Shown one piece after another: positions 1 to 9,241 of a stretch of 64,000 nt of DNA. Below the pieces are notes generated by a model. The model had not been told where the DNA came from and did no database searches. It saw only the letters and a list, made by a program, of their open reading frames with translations. Within the stretch, counting starts at the first letter, position 1, and every line of letters begins with the position of its first letter. The DNA is from Neobacillus niacini NBRC 15566 (GTDB taxonomy: Bacteria > Bacillota > Bacilli > Bacillales > Cytobacillaceae), in contig NZ_BCVA01000025.1 of NCBI RefSeq assembly GCF_001591505.1, positions 1 to 64,000 on the forward strand. The letters run 5' to 3'. A program made the translations under genes and the position numbers.

Positions 1-52
1 AACAGGCAAAGACCGCCTGTCCCTGCGGTGATTATTCAAAGAAGCTTTCCTT

Positions 53-90
53 AGTGGAGCGCAAATCAACAGCCTTATTTAACACAGCCT
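53..90. repeat. Right-end fragment of a dispersed MITE-like repeat
   Basis: This stretch ends in a block (aaatcaacagcc, then aacacagc) that closely matches the right end of the element at 13747-13929. The sequence to its left (1-52) is not an obvious match to that element's interior, so this is either a diverged copy or a remnant. Nothing else is recognisable in 91-190. Confidence 0.5.
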
Positions 91-204
91 ACAGAAAAAT
101 GCCTCTTTACGTAAAGTACATGCCCAAAAAGGAACCTACCTCAAACTCCCGCATAAAATGAACTATGACTAAACTTTTAACCAGTATTCGCAGAAATATA
201 TCGC

Positions 205-232
205 ACACTAGTCTAATATCTTGCATAGGATG
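205..232 (+). promoter_or_regulatory. Possible sporulation (sigma-K-type) promoter of cotE
   Basis: AC at 205-206 lies 17 bp before CATAGGAT at 224-231, which resembles the sigma-K pattern AC-N16/17-CATANNNTA with one departure. It is about 35 bp upstream of the cotE start. CotE genes are known to be transcribed in the mother cell. The assignment rests only on this short match. Confidence 0.3.
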
Positions 233-264
233 AAATGAAAATGAATGAGGAGGGTTCGCGCGAA

Positions 265-810
265 ATGGGAGAATACAGAGAGATAATTACGAAGGCCGTA
301 GTAGCGAAAGGGCGTAAATTCACCCAGTCCAATCATACGATTAGCCCGGCACATAGTCCAACAAGCATTCTTGGATGTTGGATTATCAACCATAAATACA
401 ACGCGAAAAAAGTCGGCAAAACTGTAGAAATACACGGCTCGTATGACATTAATGCTTGGTATTCATTTAATGACAATACCAGAACAGAAGTAGTAACTGA
501 AAAGGTTCAGTATACGGATGTTATTAAGTTACGATACCGTGACCATGATTGCTTGGACGACAATGAAATTTGTGCTCGCGTTCTGCAGCAGCCAAATTGT
601 TGTGAAGCCGTTATTTCCCCAAATGGCAATCGAATCATTGTTCATGTTGAAAGGGAATTCCTGGTAGAAGTCATTGGCGAAACAAAAGTATGTGTCGCCA
701 TTAATCCAAAGGGATGCCATGATGATGACGATGAATGGGGAATGGATGTTGACGACGAAGAATTCGAGGACTTAAATCCAGATTTCTTACTCGGCGTCGA
801 AGAAGAATAA
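265..810 (+). CDS. cotE: Outer spore coat morphogenetic protein CotE
   Basis: A 181-residue protein, the usual CotE length. It begins [16 protein letters not shown] and continues with the family's [18 protein letters not shown] and VLQQPNC blocks. The C-terminus is very acidic ([16 protein letters not shown]), as in other CotE proteins. CotE forms the ring around the forespore on which the outer coat assembles. The start at 265 is chosen because GAGGAGG at 247-253 sits just upstream; the longer in-frame ATG at 235 would place that ribosome site inside the gene. In Bacillus subtilis cotE lies beside mutS, which is not seen downstream here. A terminator follows the stop. Confidence 0.96.
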   Translation: MGEYREIITKAVVAKGRKFTQSNHTISPAHSPTSILGCWIINHKYNAKKVGKTVEIHGSYDINAWYSFNDNTRTEVVTEKVQYTDVIKLRYRDHDCLDDNEICARVLQQPNCCEAVISPNGNRIIVHVEREFLVEVIGETKVCVAINPKGCHDDDDEWGMDVDDEEFEDLNPDFLLGVEEE

Positions 811-813
811 ACA

Positions 814-845
814 TACTAGGAAGTCTCTACTTCCTAGTTTTTTCT
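814..845 (+). terminator. Rho-independent terminator after cotE
   Basis: ACTAGGAAG and CTTCCTAGT form a stem around TCTCTA, followed by a run of T. Confidence 0.85.
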
Positions 846-925
846 TTTTTATTATTTTATAATAAAGAAAGAGTGTATGATAAAAAAGAAAAATCAGCAA
901 CCTATTTTTAGGAGGTGTCACAGAT

Positions 926-1126
926 ATGGAACCTAGACAACCTGGAAATAACAAACTGCCTGATTTCGATCAATTAAACGACAGAATGATTGCTGAGCAG
1001 CCATCCGAACCACATTTAATTATTAAGACAAACCTTGACCCGCAGGATTCCACTGAGAATAACCCTTATTATAAGGGGAAGGAATCCAATAACCCCAAAG
1101 CGTTTAGAGATTACTTTGAAGAATAA
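926..1126 (+). CDS. Small hydrophilic protein of unknown function
   Basis: A 66-residue protein, rich in Pro, Asn, Asp and Glu, with no signal peptide, membrane segment or cysteine. I do not recognise the family. It is supported as a real gene by a near-perfect ribosome site (TAGGAGGTG about 10 bases before the ATG), a preceding terminator and its own terminator directly after the stop. The C-terminus reads KAFRDYFEE. It is monocistronic, between cotE and a convergent acetyltransferase gene. A link to sporulation is possible from position only. Confidence 0.7.
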   Translation: MEPRQPGNNKLPDFDQLNDRMIAEQPSEPHLIIKTNLDPQDSTENNPYYKGKESNNPKAFRDYFEE

Positions 1127-1127
1127 A

Positions 1128-1152
1128 AGCCAGGATTACCTGGCGTTTTTTT
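1128..1152 (+). terminator. Terminator after the small unknown gene
   Basis: GCCAGG-attA-CCTGGC hairpin followed by seven T. It lies just beyond the end of the convergent acetyltransferase gene. Confidence 0.8.
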
Positions 1153-1726
1153 ATTTAGCATGAGTACCTAAAGACTCAGCTGCAGGCAGTTCCCATTCCC
1201 GCTTAAGCAAAGAAAACATACTGGTGGTATGATAAGAGTTGTTTTGAAATAAGTAATCACGCAGGACCCCTTCTTTTTTAAAACCTAACTTTTGAAGGAG
1301 ATTACTAGAAGCCTCGTTTTCTAGGTAAACAACTGCACCTATACGGTTCAATTTCAACTCTTGATAGCTATATCGTAATACCTCTTTTATAGCTTCAGAA
1401 GTGTAGCCTTTTCTCCAAAAGGATGGATGTATCTCATAGCCAATTTCAGCTTTTTTATTTTTTAGCTGTAATCCATTTAGACCTAATGTACCGATAAATT
1501 TGTTATTTTCCTTCAGGACTATTCCCCAGCGCATTGCCCGTTTTTCATAAAAATTTTTCTGGAACACCTCTATTATCTTTCTTGCTTCTTCAATTGAGGT
1601 GAATCGATCAGTACCGTAATATCTGGTTACCTCATCTAATGATAAAATTTCAAATATGCTTAAAGTATGTATAGGAGTAATCTCAATGAGTTTTAATCGA
1701 TCAGTTTCTAACGTTGGGAATAACAC
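1151..1726 (-). CDS. GNAT-family N-acetyltransferase (RimJ/RimL type)
   Basis: A 191-residue protein with the layout of RimJ/RimL-type acetyltransferases: an N-terminal LETDRLKL strand, a central IGTLGLNGL strand, the acetyl-CoA-binding region IGYEIHPSFWRKGYTSEA and a C-terminal NEASSNLLQKLGFKKEG block. These enzymes transfer acetyl from acetyl-CoA to protein N-termini or small amines. The substrate cannot be read from the sequence. The start is a GTG with GAGGTG just upstream on the minus strand. It is transcribed divergently from the kinase-like gene at 1852 and converges on the small gene at 926. Confidence 0.88.
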   Translation of the reverse strand: MLFPTLETDRLKLIEITPIHTLSIFEILSLDEVTRYYGTDRFTSIEEARKIIEVFQKNFYEKRAMRWGIVLKENNKFIGTLGLNGLQLKNKKAEIGYEIHPSFWRKGYTSEAIKEVLRYSYQELKLNRIGAVVYLENEASSNLLQKLGFKKEGVLRDYLFQNNSYHTTSMFSLLKREWELPAAESLGTHAK

Positions 1727-1851
1727 AAGAACACCTCACTATTAATAAGTAATAACATGAAATAAAAATTAAGAATATATTTTCTATTCTAAGTGTATAT
1801 GAGATGTATACTTGAAGGAAAGAATTATTTAGTTTGTTTTGAGGTGTACAA

Positions 1852-2502
1852 ATGAAAATAGAGAAATATACAAAATTAATTGGAAATGAATTATTACCCA
1901 ATATCCAATTATCAACTGAAGGTCCGTTTGAACCAATTATTGTAAAAAATTTTTCGAATACGTGGAAAACTATTGGAAGTGGAAATTATGCAGGTGTCTT
2001 TTTGCATCGGTCAAATCCGAAATGGGTGGTAAAGGTGTATGGAAGAAAACCTGAGGAATTAAAAAAGGAAGTGGAAGTGTATAAAAAACTAGGGAATCAT
2101 CCATCCTTTTCCTCGTTAATTGACTATGGGGATAATTATTTGATTTTAAAAAGGATAGATGGTGTAAATCTGTTCGATGCAGTGATAAAAGGACTACGTA
2201 TTCCAGAGTCCGTTATCCACGATGTAGATGAGGGGATTGCGTATGCAAGGTCGGTTGGATTAAATCCTTTTGATGTACACGGAAAAAATGTCGTGATGAG
2301 CAATGGGAGAGGGTATATAGTCGATGTTTCAGATTTTTATAAGCAGGGTAAATGCCGAAAGTGGGATGACCTAAAAAAGGCATATTACAAATTTTATCTA
2401 CCTTTTATTTATAAATATAATATTCCGATTCCTTTCTTTATCGTTAACAATGTCAGAAGAGGATATCGTTTGTTTAGAAAAATGAAAAAGGGAAGTATAT
2501 AA
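1852..2502 (+). CDS. Kinase-like protein (small Ser/Thr protein kinase fold, YrzF/YbdM type)
   Basis: A 216-residue single-domain protein with eukaryotic-like kinase landmarks in reduced form. These are a glycine-containing strand (IGSGNYAGVF, about residue 42), a lysine strand (WVVKVYG, about 62), a hinge (LILKRIDGVN), a catalytic-loop-like FDVHGKNVVM (about 143) and a metal-site-like IVDVSDF in place of DFG. It lacks the large C-lobe of full Hanks-type kinases. It resembles the small YrzF/YbdM proteins of Bacillus. Whether it phosphorylates protein or a small molecule, or is inactive, cannot be decided. It shares a bidirectional terminator with convergent serC. Confidence 0.65.
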   Translation: MKIEKYTKLIGNELLPNIQLSTEGPFEPIIVKNFSNTWKTIGSGNYAGVFLHRSNPKWVVKVYGRKPEELKKEVEVYKKLGNHPSFSSLIDYGDNYLILKRIDGVNLFDAVIKGLRIPESVIHDVDEGIAYARSVGLNPFDVHGKNVVMSNGRGYIVDVSDFYKQGKCRKWDDLKKAYYKFYLPFIYKYNIPIPFFIVNNVRRGYRLFRKMKKGSI

Positions 2503-2521
2503 AATTAATACCTCCCTTTTT
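2487..2521. terminator. Shared bidirectional terminator between the kinase-like gene and serC
   Basis: AAAGGGAAGTAT pairs imperfectly with ATACCTCCCTTT. T runs follow on the plus strand and A runs precede it, so it can serve both convergent genes. Confidence 0.65.
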
Positions 2522-2528
2522 GTGTTAC

Positions 2529-3626
2529 TTATTGATTTGCATTTTGAAATTGAATCATGAACTCACTGAAAGCTTTACATGTTTCATATGGTACAGCGTT
2601 ATAGGTAGAGGCTCTGCAGCCTCCAACAGAGCGGTGACCATTTACACCGATAAATCCTGCATTCTTTGCTTCAGCTAAGAATTTCTTCTCTAATTCTTCA
2701 TCCTTCACTCGGAAAGTAATATTCATAAGTGAGCGGCTTTCGACTTCGGCATGACCAATATAAAATTCATTGCTTTGATCGATTGCGTCATAAATGAGTT
2801 TTGCTTTTTCCTCGTTTCGTTTGGTTAGTTCTTTAATTCCACCTGTTTCTTTTATCCAGTTCAAAACTTCGCCTAGCATATAAATGCCGAATGTAGGCGG
2901 TGTGTTATATAAAGAATTGTTTTTTGAATGGGTGCTATACTTTAGCATAGTCGGAATGTTAGGATTCGCTTTTTCAAGCAGATCCTTGCGAATGATTGCT
3001 ACTGTAACACCAGAAGGACCAAGATTTTTTTGGGCTCCGGCATAAATTAATGAAAATTTGCTAACATCAAAAGGCTTGGATAAGATATCACTGGACATAT
3101 CCGCAATCAATGGTACATCACCCGTATCAGGAAAGTCCTTCCATTGTGTCCCGTATATTGTATTATTTGATGTGAGATGAATGTATGCATCTGTCGGATT
3201 GTATTTCAATTCGTCAAATTGAGGGACACGGCTATATTGTCCTTCCTTTGTAGAAGCCACATGATAAGCATCTCCAAAAAGTTTAGCTTCAGAATATGCT
3301 TTTTCAGACCATGACCCGGACATGATATATCCTGCTTTTTCTCCTGGTTTCAAAAAGTTCATTGGAACCATTGAAAATTGAAGACTTCCTCCTCCTTGCA
3401 AAAAAAGGACCTCGTAATTTTCCGGAATAGATAACAATTCTTTTAGAAGTGCAATGGCGTTGTTATGTACTTCTTCATAGACAGCACTACGATGGCTGAG
3501 CTCCATGACTGACATGCCCGTACCACGAAAATTGATAAGTTCCTGTTGAGCTTTCTCAAGAACTGCTAACGGAAGGGCAGATGGACCTGCATTAAAGTTA
3601 TAGGCGCGCTGGACTAGTGTATTCAT
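2529..3626 (-). CDS. serC: Phosphoserine aminotransferase SerC
   Basis: 365 residues, the usual SerC length. SerC is the PLP-dependent transaminase that converts 3-phosphohydroxypyruvate to phosphoserine in serine synthesis. It starts YNFNAGPSALP and contains GTGMSVMELSHRS, FLQGGGSLQF, and the PLP-lysine region LIYAGAQKNLGPSG. It ends with VNGHRSVGGCRAS, the class-V aminotransferase substrate-binding region. I place the start at the second ATG (MNTLVQR) because GGGAGTG lies 7 bases before it; the upstream ATG would put that site inside the gene. No serA or T-box leader is adjacent. Confidence 0.96.
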   Translation of the reverse strand: MNTLVQRAYNFNAGPSALPLAVLEKAQQELINFRGTGMSVMELSHRSAVYEEVHNNAIALLKELLSIPENYEVLFLQGGGSLQFSMVPMNFLKPGEKAGYIMSGSWSEKAYSEAKLFGDAYHVASTKEGQYSRVPQFDELKYNPTDAYIHLTSNNTIYGTQWKDFPDTGDVPLIADMSSDILSKPFDVSKFSLIYAGAQKNLGPSGVTVAIIRKDLLEKANPNIPTMLKYSTHSKNNSLYNTPPTFGIYMLGEVLNWIKETGGIKELTKRNEEKAKLIYDAIDQSNEFYIGHAEVESRSLMNITFRVKDEELEKKFLAEAKNAGFIGVNGHRSVGGCRASTYNAVPYETCKAFSEFMIQFQNANQ

Positions 3627-3659
3627 ATTTTCACTCCCATTTTTCATTTATTAGAATAT

Positions 3660-4138
3660 AACATATTTTCTTACATTATAAATCAAATAAATTTAGTGAA
3701 GACGTTTACATTTAAAAAAACTCAAAATAAATAAAATTCAAGTGCTTTCACTAATAAAAAATATAAATAGAGTTCATACATTCACAAAGATTCAAGAAAA
3801 AAATTAGCTAATAAATAGTAGAAATTGAGTGTTCTTTTTTAAATTAACAGAGAAATTGTGTAGATAATTGTTCGGAAAATATAAAATATTATGAATACAT
3901 TGACAAGTATTTTGTACGACTGTAGAATTACAGTTAGCAAAAGGAAGTGCATTTTTTACGTTTTTTTCCGGTAAGAGCGTGAAAAAAAGTAATGTAAAAT
4001 TTTAGTTTGTGTAAAACTGAAATTTTAGCTGTCGTTGCTTGCAGGCCACAAGCAGGGCAGAAGAATTTTTATCTTTTATTAAATGAAAACGATTACAAAA
4101 AGTCTTTTGCGAACTGAAAAACAAAAGGGGGATAAAAA
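3660..4138. other. About 480-bp AT-rich divergent intergenic region
   Basis: This lies between serC (leftward) and the MFS gene (rightward). It is strongly AT-rich and must hold both promoters. The only element I can support is the cre at 4083-4098. No open reading frame with a ribosome site and no tandem repeat was seen. Confidence 0.6.
4083..4098 (+). promoter_or_regulatory. cre site (CcpA operator)
   Basis: ATGAAAACGATTACAA matches the consensus WTGNAANCGNWNNCWW at every defined position. It lies about 40 bp before the MFS gene, so catabolite repression of the transporter and the following sulfatase genes is expected. Confidence 0.7.
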
Positions 4139-5329
4139 ATGGCAAAAAATATCAGTAGAAATATGCTTAAGTTTTTGGTCGTCATTCTAGCTTTCCAAGA
4201 TGTTGCAGCTGGAGTGGCAGGATCGATTATGGCCGACATTATTAAGGCATTTCCAGATTATGATCCCACCATTGTCATGTTGGTAGCTACTTTCCCGGGT
4301 CTCATACAAATCGTACCGGCGTTATTTTATGGAAAACTAACCAAAGTATTTAAAAAGAAAACATTGCTATTTATCGGATTGACTTTATTTATTATAGGTG
4401 GAACACTCCCGACTTTTATTGATAACCTTCCATTGATAATTGCGATGAGAGGACTTTTAGGGTTAGGTGTAGGGATAACAATGCCGTTATCGATAGATGT
4501 AATTACAGATTTCTTTGACGGCAGGGAAAGAGATTTCTTGATTGGTTTTGGAACCTCTACGATTGCATGTATTGGAGCGATTTTCTTCCAATTAGGCGGA
4601 GGGATTTTAGCAGATTCTTTTGGCTGGCAATATGGATTCCTTACTTACCTTTTCCCGATATGGATACTGGCTTTGACTATTGTTTATCTTCCCGAACCTG
4701 AGAAGAAACAGGTATCAGAAGCGACTGGCTCAAAGGCTAAGGTCAAGCTTCCTAAGGCAATCTATTGGGTCTGCTTGGGACAGGTGCTTTTTTCTGCATT
4801 AATTTTTGGTTATGTAACAAACATTTCTGTTGTTATCCAAGGTGATCAATTAGGTACTGCAACGGAGGCTGGTTTGGCAATCTCCATATTTACTTTTGGG
4901 ACACTGCTGGCAGGGTTTGTTTTTGGAAAGGTAAAACATGCACTTCCAAACTTCTACCTTCCAGTCGGAGTTTTTGTGACGGGGTTAGGAATGGTCATTT
5001 GTTATTTTTCTCCAACTTTAACAATGATTTTTATCGGCAGTATCATCGGTGGTGCTGGTATGGGAATTGGACTTCCTGGGGTATTTGCTAGAGTATCTGA
5101 GCTTACTCCAGCAGGTGCGCCGCCTCAAGTAGGGTTAGTTGTAGTGGGTCAAGGCTTAGGTGGTATAATGGGTCCATTTGCATTCCAAGTCATTCAAAAT
5201 ATCTTTAACCAAGATATTGGCCGTTTCCCAATAGCAATTAGTTCTGTTGGATTAATTCTTTTAGCTCTAATTTGGGCGGTAGCCGTTATGAAACCGAAAA
5301 AGGATTTAGAGGTTACCTTAAATTCATAA
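4139..5329 (+). CDS. MFS transporter
   Basis: A 396-residue integral membrane protein with about twelve hydrophobic segments in two halves. The loop between helices 2 and 3 reads YGKLTKVFKKKT, a variant of the MFS motif A; a second copy-like loop FGKVKHALPN is in the C-half. The middle loop (about 185-205) is charged and soluble. RBS GGGGGAT precedes the ATG by 6 bases. It comes before the sulfatase and maturase genes and behind a perfect cre. A role in taking up or exporting the desulfated product is plausible, but the substrate cannot be read. Confidence 0.85.
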   Translation: MAKNISRNMLKFLVVILAFQDVAAGVAGSIMADIIKAFPDYDPTIVMLVATFPGLIQIVPALFYGKLTKVFKKKTLLFIGLTLFIIGGTLPTFIDNLPLIIAMRGLLGLGVGITMPLSIDVITDFFDGRERDFLIGFGTSTIACIGAIFFQLGGGILADSFGWQYGFLTYLFPIWILALTIVYLPEPEKKQVSEATGSKAKVKLPKAIYWVCLGQVLFSALIFGYVTNISVVIQGDQLGTATEAGLAISIFTFGTLLAGFVFGKVKHALPNFYLPVGVFVTGLGMVICYFSPTLTMIFIGSIIGGAGMGIGLPGVFARVSELTPAGAPPQVGLVVVGQGLGGIMGPFAFQVIQNIFNQDIGRFPIAISSVGLILLALIWAVAVMKPKKDLEVTLNS

Positions 5330-5344
5330 GTTCCTTAAAAATTA

Positions 5345-5420
5345 AAGACACCCCATTCTTTTAGGTAGTGAATAACTGCATTCACTGCAAAATTAGAAAG
5401 GGGTGTCTCCTATTTTAAAG
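5345..5420 (+). terminator. Long-loop hairpin after the MFS gene
   Basis: AGACACCCC (5346-5354) and GGGGTGTCT (5399-5407) are perfect complements, with an inner TGAAT/ATTCA hairpin in the loop, followed by CCTATTTTA. It is a partial terminator or a processing site rather than a classic strong terminator. Confidence 0.5.
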
Positions 5421-5501
5421 GAGAAATAAGAAGGCGAGGCTTTGTTGATACAGTGTGAATATATAGAAATTGATATTTGATTGGAAAAGGAGAATGATAG
5501 T

Positions 5502-7793
5502 GTGGATAATCGATTAAAAGTATTGAATAAATCACCATTTCAGAAGTTTACCGTATTTGCATCTGCCTTAACGTTATTATCAGGTTGTTCGTATAAAAAC
5601 TTTATGGAGCAGGAAGTAAAAGCAGAAACGAATAAGACAAAGGTACAGAAGGAAAATGGGAAGCATAAGGAAGGAGAAGACTCCTCGAAGCCAAATATCG
5701 TGTACATTGTTTTGGATGATTCAGGATTTTCCGACCTGGGAAGTTATGGTTCAGAGATCCAAACACCAAATCTAGATTGGTTGGCGGAGAATGGGCTGCG
5801 CTACAACAATTCTCATGTAACTCCAGTTTGTTCACCAACCCGTGCTGCATTGCTAACGGGGCGCAATCCTCATGATATAGGAATGTCAACTGTAGCTAAT
5901 TTTGATATGGGTCCAGAGTATCCAAACAAACGAGGACGAATCTATCCAGAGGCGGGCACGATAGCCGAGGTACTTAAAGAAGAAGGCTACAGTAGCTATA
6001 CATTAGGGAAATGGCACTTAGCGCCATCCCATCAGGTAACTCCTGCCGGTCCATATGAAAATTGGCCGCTTGGTAAAGGCTTTGACAGATTTTACGGAAT
6101 ACTGGAAGACTCCAGTGATCAATATAAACCAGAACTTGTTCAAGATAATAGTTTTATTGATGTACCGGAAAAGGAAAACTATCATTTCTCAGAAGATATC
6201 GTTGACAAGGCTAATCAGTATGTTACCGATCATGCATCTGTAAACCCAGAAAAGCCTTTTTTCTTGAATTTAGCGTTTGGTGCCCAGCATCAACCGGTTC
6301 AGGTGCCGGAGGAATACATTGAAAAATATGAAGGCGTATATGATGGAGGCTGGGATAAAATCCGGGAACAAAGGTTTAAGAAGCAAAAAGATCTAGGAAT
6401 TATTCCAGATTCTGCAGTGCTTGCACCACTAAATCCAGGAGTGAAACCATGGGATCAACTTACAGAAGTCGAGAAAGAAACGTTCACGCGTTTCCAGGAA
6501 ACTTATGCGGGATTTTTAACGCATACAGATGAGCAAATTGGAAGATTTATCAATCACCTGCGTTCTGTTGGGGAGTTAGATAATACAATGATTGTTTTCT
6601 TGTCCGATAACGGGGCAAGTGCAATGGGGAAGGCTACAGGTTCAATCAATCATACAATGGCCTATAACGATATGCCAGAAACACTCGACGATATTGTCGA
6701 GAATATAGATCATTTTGGAACGGATAAGGCAAAAGTAGAATTTCCAGCTGGCTTGGCTCAGGTAAGTAACACTCCTTTTAAATTATATAAATCAACGATG
6801 TATGAAGCGGGCACTAAAACACCGCTGATTGTATATTACCCTAAAGGTATTAAGGACAAACGGGAAATCCGAGATCAGTATGTCCACGTGAGTGACATCA
6901 CCCCAACTGTTTATGACATAGCCGGAATTGAAATGCCGCAAGAAATAAAGGGAGTTAAACAAATACAGCTTCAAGGTGAGAGTTTCGCTGAAACATTTAA
7001 AGACACAGGCGCACCAGGTAGGGAAACCCAATATTTCGAAAATAATGGACAGCGCGCCATTTACCATGACGGCTGGAAAGCAATCGCACGTCATACAAAA
7101 GGACAGCCATACGAAAGTGATGTATGGGAACTTTATCATCTAGCTAAAGACCCTACTGAAACAAATAATCTTGCGGCAAAAGAGGAAAAAAGGTTAAAAG
7201 AACTCCAAAAGTTATGGGATAAGGAAGCAAAGAAATATGATGTTATCCCGATGACTGACATAATGGGAGACGGATTTTTAGTTATACCTAGTGATTCTAA
7301 TCGTAATCGTACCACCTTTACTTTCTATCCCGGCATGTCACTGCTGCCTGAAGGTGCTGCACCATTTATCATAAACCGGCCATATTCGATAACAGTTCCA
7401 ATTAACCGGGAAAGCACTACTGAAGAAGGGGTACTAGTGGCATTAGGAAACTATGAGAGCGGTTATACCCTTTATATTAAAGATAACAAACTAGTTTATG
7501 AGTACAACATAGGAACAAAGGTTTATCGGATTGAAATGGATGCTCCTATTGGGCAATCCACCATTAAATATGAGTTTAACCCTACCGAACTTCATAAAGG
7601 AATAGGTAGTCTTTATGTTAACGGAGAGAAAACAGGGGAGGTAATGATTGATCAAACTCATAAATTTAAAATCAGTTTTGAAGGATTGGACATAGGAAGA
7701 GATACACATTATCCTGTGAGTCCGGCATACGAAAATGAAGGTAATTTTGAGTTTTCAGGAGACCTCGAAAAAGTAGTTTACGAACTAAAATAA
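5502..7793 (+). CDS. Exported Cys-type sulfatase (arylsulfatase family lipoprotein)
   Basis: A 763-residue sulfatase that hydrolyses a sulfate ester. Residues 1-29 form a lipoprotein signal ending LTLLSGC (lipid Cys29). The metal-binding start IVYIVLDDSGFSDLG (about 66-80) leads to CSPTR at 110-114, whose Cys is converted to formylglycine, then TGRNP. Further family blocks are LGKWHL and IVFLSDNGAS. The C-terminal 150 or so residues look like an added beta-rich domain, giving the long (about 780-residue) sulfatase form. I choose GTG at 5502 because AAAGGAGA lies 8 bases upstream; a TTG at 5481 would include that site. The maturase is the next gene. Confidence 0.93.
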   Translation: MDNRLKVLNKSPFQKFTVFASALTLLSGCSYKNFMEQEVKAETNKTKVQKENGKHKEGEDSSKPNIVYIVLDDSGFSDLGSYGSEIQTPNLDWLAENGLRYNNSHVTPVCSPTRAALLTGRNPHDIGMSTVANFDMGPEYPNKRGRIYPEAGTIAEVLKEEGYSSYTLGKWHLAPSHQVTPAGPYENWPLGKGFDRFYGILEDSSDQYKPELVQDNSFIDVPEKENYHFSEDIVDKANQYVTDHASVNPEKPFFLNLAFGAQHQPVQVPEEYIEKYEGVYDGGWDKIREQRFKKQKDLGIIPDSAVLAPLNPGVKPWDQLTEVEKETFTRFQETYAGFLTHTDEQIGRFINHLRSVGELDNTMIVFLSDNGASAMGKATGSINHTMAYNDMPETLDDIVENIDHFGTDKAKVEFPAGLAQVSNTPFKLYKSTMYEAGTKTPLIVYYPKGIKDKREIRDQYVHVSDITPTVYDIAGIEMPQEIKGVKQIQLQGESFAETFKDTGAPGRETQYFENNGQRAIYHDGWKAIARHTKGQPYESDVWELYHLAKDPTETNNLAAKEEKRLKELQKLWDKEAKKYDVIPMTDIMGDGFLVIPSDSNRNRTTFTFYPGMSLLPEGAAPFIINRPYSITVPINRESTTEEGVLVALGNYESGYTLYIKDNKLVYEYNIGTKVYRIEMDAPIGQSTIKYEFNPTELHKGIGSLYVNGEKTGEVMIDQTHKFKISFEGLDIGRDTHYPVSPAYENEGNFEFSGDLEKVVYELK

Positions 7794-7821
7794 AAGGAAA
7801 ATGTTCCAAGCAAAGTAAAAA

Positions 7822-7858
7822 GCCAGTAACCGATCATCTGTGTTACTGGCATTTATTA
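7822..7858 (+). terminator. Terminator-like hairpin between sulfatase and maturase
   Basis: GCCAGTAAC (7822-7830) and GTTACTGGC (7842-7850) form a 9-bp stem followed by ATTTATTAT. The weak U-tract suggests partial readthrough, setting a lower level of maturase than of sulfatase. Confidence 0.6.
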
Positions 7859-7879
7859 TAAAGAAACGAGGGAAGAAAA

Positions 7880-9136
7880 ATGGAGCAAACGAAAACACAA
7901 ACAAAAGGCTATCATATTCTAGCAAAACCATCTGGACCTATTTGTAACCTGGATTGCGAATACTGCTTTTATACAGAAAAAGAAGCTCTCTTTACAGGAA
8001 AAAGTAAGTTCAGAATGTCTGAGGAGACGCTGGAGGAGTTTATTAGTCAATACATAAAATCTCAAGTTGTTGATGAAATACCATTTGTATGGCAGGGTGG
8101 AGAACCAACCTTATTGGGCCTTGATTTTTACAAGCGGGTCATTGAATTGCAAAAAAAATATGGGGCAGGAAAACGAATCACCAATTCACTGCAAACAAAC
8201 GGAACGCTGTTAACAGAAGAATGGTGCCAGTTTTTGGCCAAACATAAATTTCTTGTAGGATTAAGTTTGGATGGACCTGAATCCATTCATGACCGATATA
8301 GGGTTGATCGTGGTGGGAAACCGACTTTTCATAAGGTGCGTAATGCACTTCATTTATTAAAAAAATACAAGGTTTCGTTTAATGTATTGGTTTGTGTAAC
8401 CAACCATTCTTCTAGGTATCCGCTAGAAATTTATAACTTTTTTAAGAAGGAGGGGGTAGAATACATACAGTTTATCCCAATAGTAGAGAGAATGCCAGAT
8501 ACTGAAGCATTAAAGCTTGGGCTCCGTCATGCCACACCACCTTCAGTAAAGCAGGAAGAAGCCCAGAAAGCCGTTTCTTCCTGGACAGTAGAATCAGAAA
8601 AATATGGTGACTTTCTTATTGCCATTTTCGAAGAATGGGTAAAAAAAGATGTTGGTAAAATTCATGTAATGAACTTTGAGCATGCGCTTACGGCTTGGCT
8701 GGGACTTCCAGCTACAACATGTTTTTTTGCGGAAACGTGTGGGAGGGCAGGAATTGTTGAACATAATGGTGATGTGTATTCCTGTGATCACTTTATGTAT
8801 CCTGAATACAAGCTAGGGAATATCTTTGATGACATGTTTAGTGAGATGATTGATTCAAATAAGCAGCAGGCATTTGGTGAAAATAAAAAATCCTCACTAC
8901 CGAAGTACTGTCAAAGCTGTGAGGTTCGTTTTGCTTGTAATGGAGAATGTCCAAAACAACGTTTCCTATTAACTCCGGATGGGGAACCAGGGTTAAACTA
9001 TTTGTGTGCGGGTTACAAAAAGTATTTCCATCATATTCACAGATACATGAAAGTAATGGTTCAACTAATTGAAAATGGTTTACCAGCCTCAGAAGTGATG
9101 GAAATTATTAAAAGACCTCTTATTGTTAAAAGGTGA
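7880..9136 (+). CDS. Anaerobic sulfatase-maturating enzyme (radical SAM/SPASM)
   Basis: 418 residues, matching the anSME family. These enzymes oxidise the active-site Cys or Ser of a sulfatase to formylglycine in the cytoplasm before export. The radical-SAM cluster motif CNLDCEYC is at residues 22-29. VWQGGEPTLLG and GLSLDGPESIHD follow; the Asp in the latter is a conserved family residue. The C-terminal SPASM cysteines for two further 4Fe-4S clusters are visible in TCFFAETCG, DVYSCDHF and CQSCEVRFACNGECPKQRF. The neighbouring sulfatase has a Cys in its CSPTR motif, so the pair is coherent. RBS GAGGGAAG precedes the ATG. Confidence 0.95.
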   Translation: MEQTKTQTKGYHILAKPSGPICNLDCEYCFYTEKEALFTGKSKFRMSEETLEEFISQYIKSQVVDEIPFVWQGGEPTLLGLDFYKRVIELQKKYGAGKRITNSLQTNGTLLTEEWCQFLAKHKFLVGLSLDGPESIHDRYRVDRGGKPTFHKVRNALHLLKKYKVSFNVLVCVTNHSSRYPLEIYNFFKKEGVEYIQFIPIVERMPDTEALKLGLRHATPPSVKQEEAQKAVSSWTVESEKYGDFLIAIFEEWVKKDVGKIHVMNFEHALTAWLGLPATTCFFAETCGRAGIVEHNGDVYSCDHFMYPEYKLGNIFDDMFSEMIDSNKQQAFGENKKSSLPKYCQSCEVRFACNGECPKQRFLLTPDGEPGLNYLCAGYKKYFHHIHRYMKVMVQLIENGLPASEVMEIIKRPLIVKR

Positions 9137-9200
9137 TAGTTTATTTATAAACAGTGAAAAACTACAGATAAATTTGAATTAAATAAATTTTTAGAATTAA

Positions 9201-9229
9201 TTGACAGAATAGTGCGAAGTAGGTAAAAT
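9201..9229 (+). promoter_or_regulatory. Sigma-A promoter of the first meta-cleavage hydrolase
   Basis: TTGACA (9201-9206), a 17-bp spacer and TAAAAT (9224-9229) form a near-consensus promoter. Transcription should start near 9236, just before a cre-like site. Confidence 0.75.
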
Positions 9230-9241
9230 TATAGTTAGTTA

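Noticed and set aside
3696-3711. cre site in the serC upstream region
   Set aside because: TGAAGACGTTTACAT departs from the consensus at more than one conserved position.
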